From assembly GCA_002483605.1 (NCBI GenBank), contig DLIG01000023.1:2446-19444 (forward strand): DNA of 16,999 nucleotides. Reading direction: 5' to 3'. Origin of the DNA: Sulfurovum sp. UBA7648 (GTDB lineage: Bacteria; Campylobacterota; Campylobacteria; Campylobacterales; Sulfurovaceae). Numbering within the stretch: position 1 is the first letter of the stretch; each line of letters begins with the position of its first letter. Positions 8,033 to 13,539 of the stretch are shown one piece after another. The notes under the pieces are model-generated. The model saw only the letters and a program-made list of their open reading frames with translations. It was not told the DNA's origin and did not search any database. The translations under genes and the position numbers were made by a program.

Positions 8033-8038
8033 TATAAT
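8033..8038 (+). promoter_or_regulatory. -10 box upstream of the small membrane protein gene and purM
   Basis: TATAAT lies 30 bases upstream of the ATG at 8068, in an AT-rich stretch after the typA stop. AAGGAA at 8057-8062 is the ribosome binding site. It probably serves both the small membrane protein and purM, which begins 17 bases after the first gene stops. Confidence 0.5.
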
Positions 8039-8067
8039 TAAAAAAATATAGGGCAAAAGGAACCCAA

Positions 8068-8277
8068 ATGTGTGCAGAAAAAATACATAAATTAATGATA
8101 GCGATCATTCTTGGCCTTGTGATGGGAATGGTTGCACTTGGAAATATACAAATCGCTTTTTTGATCCAATTTATCTTAATGATAGTATTTATCGTGTGGG
8201 CATTGACCGGGTTTTGTTTGTCGCTCTCTATACTAAAAAAGATTTTTCCACCATGTGGTTTTGACAATAAAGCGTAG
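8068..8277 (+). CDS. Small two-helix inner-membrane protein, possibly DUF2892/YgaP-like
   Basis: The 69-residue protein has two hydrophobic helices, about residues 9-24 and 27-47, and a short cytoplasmic-type tail. A TGFC motif ends the second helix (47-50), followed by ILKKIF and PPCG. This spacing recalls the DUF2892/YgaP-type small membrane proteins, in which a Cys follows the second helix, but the usual FCP triplet is FCL here, so the assignment is tentative. The start is supported by AAGGAA five bases upstream. It shares a transcript with purM by spacing, though no functional link to purine synthesis is evident. Confidence 0.75.
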   Translation: MCAEKIHKLMIAIILGLVMGMVALGNIQIAFLIQFILMIVFIVWALTGFCLSLSILKKIFPPCGFDNKA

Positions 8278-8294
8278 TTTAAAAAGGGGATTTT

Positions 8295-9290
8295 ATGGCA
8301 AGTATTTCATATAAAGATGCCGGAGTAGATATTGATGCAGGTAATGCCTTTGTAGATGCTATCAAAGACGATGTAAAGTCGACCTTTGATGCAAATGTTA
8401 TAGGTGGCATAGGTTCATTTGCCGGCGCGTATGCCTTGCCTGCTGGATATCGTGAGCCTGTGATCTTGTCTGCTACCGATGGAGTAGGCACAAAGCTCAA
8501 GCTTGCTATTGAAAGCGGCAGATTAGATACTGTAGGTATTGATCTAGTAGCAATGTGCGTGAATGACCTTATATGTAATTTTGGCCTTCCTATGTTTTTC
8601 TTGGATTACTATGCTACTGGCAAGCTTATCACAGATGATGCCAAAAGCGTAGTGTCTGGTATTGCAGCCGGATGCAGAGAAGCCGGTTGTGCACTTATTG
8701 GCGGCGAGACAGCAGAGATGCCTGGAATGTATAGCAATGATGATTTTGATCTAGCCGGATTTGCAGTAGGAATTGCTGAGAGAAGCGAAATGGATACTCT
8801 TAGCAATGTCAAAGACGGCCAGGTTCTTATAGCTATGCCAAGCTCAGGAGTCCATTCAAATGGATACTCTTTGGTAAGAAAGCTCTTCTTTGATACATTA
8901 GGCATGAGCATGGAAACTACATTCGAGGGCAAACCGCTTATAGAGACACTGTTGACGCCTACCCGTATCTATGTAGACCTATTTAAAACACATAAAAGCC
9001 GCATCAAAGCGCTAGCCCATATTACTGGCGGCGGTATTGTAGAAAACCTGCCTAGAGTTTTGCCAAAAGGTTTGGGCGCAATTGTAGAAAAAGACAAAAT
9101 TCGCATGCTGCCTATTTTTGAGTTTATGAGCCATTATATCGCTGAAGATGAGATGTATCGCACATTCAATATGGGTGTAGGGATGGTATGGGTTGTAGAT
9201 GAAAATGATGTTGATGCCATCATAAACAGTACAGATGGGTATGTTATTGGCAAAATTGCTAGAGGCATAAGAGGCGTAGAGTTGGTATAA
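8295..9290 (+). CDS. purM: Phosphoribosylformylglycinamidine cyclo-ligase (AIR synthetase)
   Basis: The 331-residue enzyme performs the fifth step of purine synthesis, converting FGAM and ATP to aminoimidazole ribotide. Family landmarks are the N-terminal SYKDAGVDIDAGN, GGIGSFAG (37-44), the ATP-binding TDGVGTKLKL (61-70), GGETAEMPGMY (136-146) and the later HITGGGIVENLPRVLP. Length is normal for PurM. The start has AAGGGGA six bases upstream. It follows the small membrane gene closely and is the last gene before the tRNA cluster. Other pur genes are not adjacent, as is usual for dispersed purine genes in Campylobacterota. Confidence 0.97.
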   Translation: MASISYKDAGVDIDAGNAFVDAIKDDVKSTFDANVIGGIGSFAGAYALPAGYREPVILSATDGVGTKLKLAIESGRLDTVGIDLVAMCVNDLICNFGLPMFFLDYYATGKLITDDAKSVVSGIAAGCREAGCALIGGETAEMPGMYSNDDFDLAGFAVGIAERSEMDTLSNVKDGQVLIAMPSSGVHSNGYSLVRKLFFDTLGMSMETTFEGKPLIETLLTPTRIYVDLFKTHKSRIKALAHITGGGIVENLPRVLPKGLGAIVEKDKIRMLPIFEFMSHYIAEDEMYRTFNMGVGMVWVVDENDVDAIINSTDGYVIGKIARGIRGVELV

Positions 9291-9335
9291 TATTATCAAC
9301 TTTACAATATTTTATTATTTTAAGACATTTTACTA

Positions 9336-9364
9336 TTGACAAAAAGAAAGTTTTTGACTATAAT
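9336..9364 (+). promoter_or_regulatory. Full-consensus sigma-70 promoter of the tRNA cluster
   Basis: TTGACA (9336-9341), a 17-base spacer and TATAAT (9359-9364) form an exact consensus promoter. The predicted start near 9371 is about eight bases before tRNA-Pro. This is the strongest promoter in the window by sequence. Confidence 0.8.
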
Positions 9365-9378
9365 GTCACTCTTTTTAA

Positions 9379-9455
9379 CGGAGTGTAGCGCAGTCTGGTA
9401 GCGCACCTGGTTTGGGACCAGGGGGTCGAAGGTTCGAGTCCTTTCACTCCGACCA
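9379..9455 (+). tRNA. tRNA-Pro(TGG)
   Basis: Full cloverleaf of 77 bases with encoded CCA. Acceptor CGGAGTG pairs with CACTCCG. The anticodon stem CCTGG/CCAGG encloses TTTGGGA, giving anticodon TGG. The T loop is TTCGAGT. Confidence 0.96.
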
Positions 9456-9489
9456 TAAAGAAAGATAAAAAGTTTTTAATATTATTAAT

Positions 9490-9566
9490 GGTGGGCGTAG
9501 TTCAGTCGGTAGAGCACTTGTTTGTGGCACAAGGTGTCGCGGGTTCGAGCCCCGTCGCCCACCCCA
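9490..9566 (+). tRNA. tRNA-His(GTG)
   Basis: Acceptor GTGGGCG pairs with CGCCCAC. An additional genomic G at -1 (9490) faces C73, the identity pair of histidine tRNA. The anticodon loop TTGTGGC gives GTG. CCA is encoded. Confidence 0.96.
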
Positions 9567-9585
9567 TAACATAAGAAAAACAAGA

Positions 9586-9661
9586 GCGCTAGTGGCTCAA
9601 TGGATAGAGCATCAGACTTCGGATCTGAGGGTTAGAGGTTCGAGTCCTCTCTGGCGTACCA
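9586..9661 (+). tRNA. tRNA-Arg(TCG)
   Basis: 76-base cloverleaf with encoded CCA. Acceptor GCGCTAG pairs with CTGGCGT, closing with a G1-U72 wobble. Anticodon stem TCAGA/TCTGA and loop CTTCGGA give anticodon TCG for CGA-type arginine codons. Confidence 0.94.
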
Positions 9662-9676
9662 CTAGCGAAAAAATAC

Positions 9677-9753
9677 GCGCTTGTAGCTCAGCTGGATAGA
9701 GCACTCGCCTTCTAAGCGAGCGGTCTCAGGTTCGAATCCTGACGGGCGTACCA
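9677..9753 (+). tRNA. tRNA-Arg(TCT)
   Basis: 77-base cloverleaf with encoded CCA. Acceptor GCGCTTG pairs with CGGGCGT, with G-U pairs at 1-72, 5-68 and 6-67. Anticodon stem CTCGC/GCGAG and loop CTTCTAA give TCT for AGA/AGG codons. Confidence 0.95.
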
Positions 9754-9812
9754 CCTGTTTGATTAAATTATCAAATAGAAGAATCATTAAGGATTTTTTT
9801 AAAGAAAATCGA

Positions 9813-9818
9813 TATGAT
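9813..9818 (+). promoter_or_regulatory. Possible separate -10 box for tRNA-Leu
   Basis: TATGAT lies 15 bases before tRNA-Leu in an 80-base spacer that is clearly longer than the 15-34-base spacers between the other tRNAs. A T run precedes it. A small hairpin TTTGAT/ATCAAA (9758-9763 with 9770-9775) lies earlier in the spacer. It may only be a processing spacer. Confidence 0.3.
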
Positions 9819-9833
9819 TACAAACTACTTTGT

Positions 9834-9918
9834 GCGGATATGGTGAAATTGGTAGACACGCCAGACTTAGGATCTGGTGCCGCGAGGCATGGGAGTTCGA
9901 GTCTCTTTATCCGCACCA
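9834..9918 (+). tRNA. tRNA-Leu(TAG)
   Basis: 85-base class II tRNA with a variable arm and encoded CCA. Acceptor GCGGATA pairs with TATCCGC. Anticodon stem CCAGA/TCTGG and loop CTTAGGA give TAG. It is the last gene before the gene-poor stretch, so its 3' end is a candidate integration site. Confidence 0.96.
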
Positions 9919-10203
9919 CCACCCCTTTTAAATCAATTTAAATAACTCTAATACAATCCAATAAAAATCTTTTTAACCCCTGAAATACGAGCTTTGCAGC
10001 CATACTATACTCCAAATCAATTCAAATTAGTCTAAATGAAGCTAATTTTTTTAGTACCTTTTTTATAAGCGACCATCTTCTGTGCTGCTGCATGCCGTGT
10101 ACACTGACAGTTCAAAACTTTAATTTTTCAAGCAACTTTACAACACATAACACCTGCTTATCGCTATAGGCTATAGTGCAATATTGGATATAGATAATAT
10201 TAG

Positions 10204-10326
10204 GCATGTATACAAAGTCATAAGTCAGACATAGAATATATAAATGACATAGACGAGTTTTTAAATAATTTTGACATCAAATTTACACAGTTATTGGTTT
10301 TTCAAAAAACGGGAAACAAAGGGTAA
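10204..10326 (+). pseudogene. Short open fragment, possible gene remnant
   Basis: A 40-codon open stretch runs from just after a TAG at 10201-10203 to a TAA at 10324-10326. The peptide includes SDIEYINDIDEFLNNFDIKF and TQLLVFQKTGNKG, which has protein-like composition. There is no good start codon or ribosome binding site. It may be the tail of a decayed gene or chance. The family is not recognised. Confidence 0.2.
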
Positions 10327-10339
10327 TTTCTTTTTTCAG

Positions 10340-10440
10340 TGATAGAAACTTCGATAGGGGTGGGAATAAGCCCCCACATTATTACAACCTATCGAACAGA
10401 AAGAGGGGGGAGTCATAATGCTCAACCCAACTCTTCTGAT
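10340..10440 (-). ncRNA. Candidate structured RNA transcribed leftward
   Basis: On the - strand, downstream of a consensus promoter, two hairpins follow at once. The first uses CAGAAGAG with CTCTTTCTG around an inner GGG/CCC and GAG/CTC stem (about 10399-10439). The second has a perfect 9-bp outer stem TTCGATAGG/CCTATCGAA (10388-10396 with 10350-10358) enclosing an inner GTGGG/CCCAC hairpin (10360-10377). No long reading frame follows. No clean terminator is seen, so the 3' end is unknown. It matches no RNA family that I recognise. Confidence 0.35.
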
Positions 10441-10443
10441 GCC

Positions 10444-10471
10444 ATTATACCAAAAAGCACAAAAATGTCAA
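10444..10471 (-). promoter_or_regulatory. Consensus promoter on the - strand for the candidate RNA
   Basis: On the - strand TTGACA (10466-10471) and TATAAT (10444-10449) are separated by 16 bases. The predicted start is near 10437, exactly at the base of the first hairpin. Nothing protein-coding lies downstream on that strand before the tRNAs. Confidence 0.45.
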
Positions 10472-10549
10472 ACTTGATAAAGCCAAAACAAATCACTATA
10501 AGTTTATCTGGTAGTCTGATTAGTATTGGTGCAAGAGATAAATTTTTGC

Positions 10550-10678
10550 ATGTGTGATGACGAGAAAGACCCAAATCTTCCTCTTGCTTTACGGTTGTCG
10601 CTTGATGCTAAAAAGCCCCAAACTCTACGGCATGACCCGAACTCCGATGGGATTTACCATCAATTTGATGATAGCTGA
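10550..10678 (+). CDS. Short hypothetical ORF, 42 residues, uncertain
   Basis: ATG at 10550 opens 42 codons ending in TGA at 10676-10678. The peptide begins MCDDEKDPNLPLALRL and ends DGIYHQFDDS. It uses GC-richer codons (CCC, CCG, CGG) than most genes here. The upstream AAGAGA is a weak ribosome binding site. It may be a real small gene or a remnant. No family is recognised. Confidence 0.25.
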   Translation: MCDDEKDPNLPLALRLSLDAKKPQTLRHDPNSDGIYHQFDDS

Positions 10679-10749
10679 AATTATACCACAAACAGGTGAC
10701 TCTTTACTAATTTATTGCCTTTTTTATTAAAACAGATAAGGAGTATCAA

Positions 10750-10827
10750 ATGGGAGAATTAAAACAAAAGTCTTGGGAAGAAGCTGAACCGCTAAAAGTC
10801 GGGAATGATATAGAGGGAGCTTTATAG
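10750..10827 (+). pseudogene. 25-codon ORF with a good ribosome binding site, probably truncated
   Basis: ATG at 10750 follows AAGGAG at 10738-10743, seven bases upstream, and encodes MGELKQKSWEEAEPLKVGND plus five residues, then TAG at 10825-10827. Reading past the stop gives LQGRLVGMN and then another TAG. The good start with an early stop suggests the 5' end of a once longer gene, or a true micropeptide. Family unknown. Confidence 0.3.
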
Positions 10828-10876
10828 CTGCAAGGCAGATTGGTCGGTATGAATTAGTTATTATGTAAAGGTTTTG

Positions 10877-10882
10877 TATAAT
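10877..10882 (+). promoter_or_regulatory. -10 box of the hsd operon
   Basis: TATAAT preceded by a TTTTG stretch lies 24 bases before the hsdM ATG. AGGGA at 10896-10900 serves as ribosome binding site. No -35 consensus is visible. All three hsd genes appear to depend on it. Confidence 0.5.
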
Positions 10883-10906
10883 GTTTGAAATAACTAGGGA
10901 TGTGAT

Positions 10907-12370
10907 ATGATAACAAATGAACTAAAAAATCAAGTAGATAAAATCTGGGAAACATTCTGGACTGGAGGCATCTCAAACCCTCTAACAGTTGTTGAACAAT
11001 TTACATTTTTGATTTTTATCAAAAGCTTAGATATTGCACAAATCAAAATTGATAAAAAGAAAAAACTTGATAGTAGTGTAAAAGATATATTCACAAAAGA
11101 ATATGAACACCTAAGATGGCAAAATGTTTCTTCAAAGGCTGCTGAGGATATGTTTAGCACATTTCAAACCCAAATGTTTCCTTTTATTAAATCGCTTTCA
11201 GATGAACAATCAGCATTTTCAAACTACATGAAAGATGCATCATTTTTAATTCCTACAGCAAAACTACTTCAAAAAGTAGTAGACATGATAGACAAACTAA
11301 ACCTTGAAGATAAAGATATCAAAGGGGATCTATACGAATATCTACTCAGCAAACTAGCAACTGCCGGAACAAATGGGCAATTTAGAACACCAAGACACAT
11401 TATAAAAATGATGGTTGAGATGATGTTATCAAATACAACTATCACAAAAGATTTCAAAATCTACGACCCTGCATGTGGAACGGCTGGATTTTTAATCAAC
11501 TCTATAGAGTACATAAAAGAGCAAAAAAGTGAAATCCTTGATACTCTAAGCTCAAAAGAGTTTGAGGGATTATTTTATGGAAATGACTTTGATATCTCAA
11601 TGGCAAGAATCGCATCTATGAATATGATGCTTCACTCCATTGAATCAGCTCACATCTACAATACTGATGCACTAGCAAAGTTTGATATCAACGAAGAGGA
11701 CAAATATGACCTAATCCTAGCAAATCCACCGTTTAAAGGTTCTCTTGATTATGAAGAGGTATCTAAGGCTATTTTAGATGTTGCAAAGACTAAAAAGACA
11801 GAGCTTTTATTTGTATCACTCATACTAAAAGCTTTAAAAACCGGCGGTAGATCTGCTATCATCGTGCCTGATGGTGTACTTTTTGGTTCAACTACTGCAC
11901 ACAAAGAACTTAGACGTGAGATAGTTTCAAACCAACAGCTTGATGCCATCATCTCTATGCCAAGCGGTGTATTTAAACCATATGCGGGAGTGAGTACTGC
12001 TATCATCATTTTTACAAAAACAAATGGACATAGAAACGATAAAGTTTGGTTTTATGATATGCAAAATGATGGATTTACTCTAAATGACAATAGGACCCCA
12101 TGCGATGGAAGTGACATATCGGACATACTGGAGAGATTTAAAAATCTTGAAAATGAAGCAAATAGAGCAAGAACTGATAAAAGCTTTTTTGTTCCCATAG
12201 AAGAGATAGAAAGCAATGATTATGACCTCAGTATCAACAGATACAAAGAGGTGGTTTATGAGAGTGCAACTTATGATAAACCGGCAAAAATCATAGAAGA
12301 TTTAGAAGTTATAAACTCTAAAATCACTATCGGATTAGAAGAGTTAAAAGAGTTGGTGAATGAAAAATAA
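10907..12370 (+). CDS. hsdM: Type I restriction-modification N6-adenine methyltransferase subunit HsdM
   Basis: The 487-residue methylase subunit joins HsdS to methylate adenine in both half-sites of a bipartite target and thereby protects host DNA. The N-terminal helical HsdM domain (about 1-130, with KIWETFWTGG and EQFTFLIFIKSLD) precedes the N6-adenine methyltransferase core. The core shows GQFRTPRHII (157-166), the AdoMet loop DPACGTAGF (187-195), and catalytic motif IV NPPF (273-276). The GVFKPYAGVSTAIIIF block further on is also typical of HsdM. The length is normal. The last 11 bases overlap the start of hsdS, so the subunits are probably produced by coupled translation. Transfer of the whole operon is likely, given the region to its left. 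Confidence 0.96.
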   Translation: MITNELKNQVDKIWETFWTGGISNPLTVVEQFTFLIFIKSLDIAQIKIDKKKKLDSSVKDIFTKEYEHLRWQNVSSKAAEDMFSTFQTQMFPFIKSLSDEQSAFSNYMKDASFLIPTAKLLQKVVDMIDKLNLEDKDIKGDLYEYLLSKLATAGTNGQFRTPRHIIKMMVEMMLSNTTITKDFKIYDPACGTAGFLINSIEYIKEQKSEILDTLSSKEFEGLFYGNDFDISMARIASMNMMLHSIESAHIYNTDALAKFDINEEDKYDLILANPPFKGSLDYEEVSKAILDVAKTKKTELLFVSLILKALKTGGRSAIIVPDGVLFGSTTAHKELRREIVSNQQLDAIISMPSGVFKPYAGVSTAIIIFTKTNGHRNDKVWFYDMQNDGFTLNDNRTPCDGSDISDILERFKNLENEANRARTDKSFFVPIEEIESNDYDLSINRYKEVVYESATYDKPAKIIEDLEVINSKITIGLEELKELVNEK

Positions 12371-13529
12371 AATAGCTTATTTAAATGATTCTTTTTCAAA
12401 TTCCATTAATGGGACAGGAATTGATAAATTTGAAGGATACAAAAAATATTTATCGACAGAATCTATTCAAAATAATAAAATTGAAAAAATCGAAGAAGAA
12501 GTTACTATTGACGACCGACCATCAAGAGCAAATGTTCAGCCTAAATATGGTGATGTATTATTTGCAAGAATGCAGAATACTGAAAAGGTTATGGTCGTTG
12601 ATGAAAATATTGAAAATGAATATATATTTTCATCAGGGTTTATGTCAATTAAGCCCAAAGAAAATATTTTAGACTCGAATTATTTATCATTCTTTTTTAA
12701 ATCGAAATATTTTAATACACAAAAAGATAGATTATGTAATGGAGGTACTCAAAAAGCACTGAATAATAAGTCTGCTGAAAAAATAAAATTTCCATTACCA
12801 CAAATAGACCAACAAAAACAAATTGCAAAAACATTAGATAAAGCTCAGGAGTTGATCGATCTAAGAAAAGAGTCAATAGCAAAGCTTGATGAGTTGGCAA
12901 AATCTATTTTTATCGATATGTTTGGTGACCCTGTTAGTAATCCAAATAATTGGAAAGAATCTGAATTATCAAAAGTTGTTGATAAAAATACTATAGTAAC
13001 ATATGGTATTGTTCAAGCAGGAGAAGAATTTCAAGGGGGTGTACCTTATATCCGTACTGGAGATATAGTACATGGTAAAATTAAACTTGATGGTTTACGT
13101 TATACCGATCCGCTAATAGCAGAAAAATATGAACGTTCAAAAGTTTTAGAGGGTGAAATTGTCATGAGTATTAGAGCTACTGTGGGAACAATTGCATTTG
13201 TTCCTAAGGAGCTTGATGGAGCAAATTTAACTCAAGGTACTGCAAGAATTTCACCAGGTAAAAAAGTGAATTCTAAATATTTGTTTCATTTTATAAAAAG
13301 CGAAGGTACTCAATTTTGGATAAGTCGTCAAGTTAAAGGTGCAACCTTTAAGGAAATCACTCTTAAACGTTTAAGAGAAATGCCTATCTTATTACCTCCC
13401 ATAGAGCTACAAAACAAATTCGCTTCTATAATCGAAAAGATAGAAGAACAAAAATCACTTTATGAAATGGAGCTTGCAAAACTAGAAGAAAATTTTCAAG
13501 CACTATTACAACAAAGCTTTCAAGAGTAG
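12360..13529 (+). CDS. hsdS: Type I restriction-modification specificity subunit HsdS
   Basis: The 389-residue DNA-recognition subunit defines the target of the HsdM/HsdR complex. It has the two-fold layout of the family: target recognition domain 1 at about 1-145, a central conserved helical spacer at about 146-190 (LPQIDQQKQIAKTLDKAQEL, then SIFIDMFGDP), target recognition domain 2 at about 195-345, and a C-terminal helix from LPPIELQNKF (345-354) on. Domain 1 starts almost at residue 1, with no leader. The start ATG lies inside the hsdM end. The two recognition domains do not look alike, as expected for a bipartite asymmetric site. The recognition sequence cannot be read from the protein. 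No extra or silent hsdS cassette, recombinase or inverted repeat is seen in the window, so phase-variable domain shuffling is not indicated. Confidence 0.94.
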   Translation: MKNKIAYLNDSFSNSINGTGIDKFEGYKKYLSTESIQNNKIEKIEEEVTIDDRPSRANVQPKYGDVLFARMQNTEKVMVVDENIENEYIFSSGFMSIKPKENILDSNYLSFFFKSKYFNTQKDRLCNGGTQKALNNKSAEKIKFPLPQIDQQKQIAKTLDKAQELIDLRKESIAKLDELAKSIFIDMFGDPVSNPNNWKESELSKVVDKNTIVTYGIVQAGEEFQGGVPYIRTGDIVHGKIKLDGLRYTDPLIAEKYERSKVLEGEIVMSIRATVGTIAFVPKELDGANLTQGTARISPGKKVNSKYLFHFIKSEGTQFWISRQVKGATFKEITLKRLREMPILLPPIELQNKFASIIEKIEEQKSLYEMELAKLEENFQALLQQSFQE

Positions 13530-13539
13530 GAGACAAGGC

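Larger units (their letters stand above)
9919..10906. other. Gene-poor stretch between tRNA-Leu and the hsd operon
   Basis: About 990 bases with no gene I can support. It holds an AT palindrome TTTAAAT-CA-ATTTAAA (9927-9942), three short open fragments on the + strand (10204-10326, 10550-10678, 10750-10827), a strongly palindromic G/C-rich patch at 10350-10437 with a consensus - strand promoter beside it, and the hsd promoter at the right end. No integrase, transposase or repeat of the tRNA-Leu 3' end is seen. It looks like eroded insertion debris. Confidence 0.6.

Noticed and set aside
9586..9753. G1-U72 wobble pairs in both arginine tRNAs as a sign of pseudogenes
   Set aside because: All other stems, loops and CCA ends are intact, and both tRNAs share the feature, so it looks lineage-typical rather than degenerate.
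9759..9941. 60-codon + strand frame
   Set aside because: It contains the whole tRNA-Leu gene, so it cannot be a protein gene.
10418..10477. 19-codon frame after a GGGGGGAG stretch
   Set aside because: The Shine-Dalgarno-like run is part of the first hairpin of the candidate RNA, and the peptide is too short and unrecognised.
10339..10557. 72-codon + strand frame beginning MIETSIG
   Set aside because: It runs through the palindromic patch, has no ribosome binding site, and has composition like random AT-rich sequence. The hairpins explain the region better.
10579..10700. Possible second - strand promoter (TATAAT at 10680-10685) and a T run after GTTTGGGGC as a small RNA terminator
   Set aside because: No complementary arm precedes the T run and no -35 is seen. 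The hairpins here (GATGG/CCATC) are short.
9919..10906. CRISPR array, tmRNA, RNase P or SRP RNA in the gene-poor stretch
   Set aside because: No spaced direct repeats and no conserved core motifs of these RNAs are present on either strand.
12385..12672. 95-codon + strand frame inside hsdS
   Set aside because: It is an alternative frame within a clear hsdS gene with no independent start signal.
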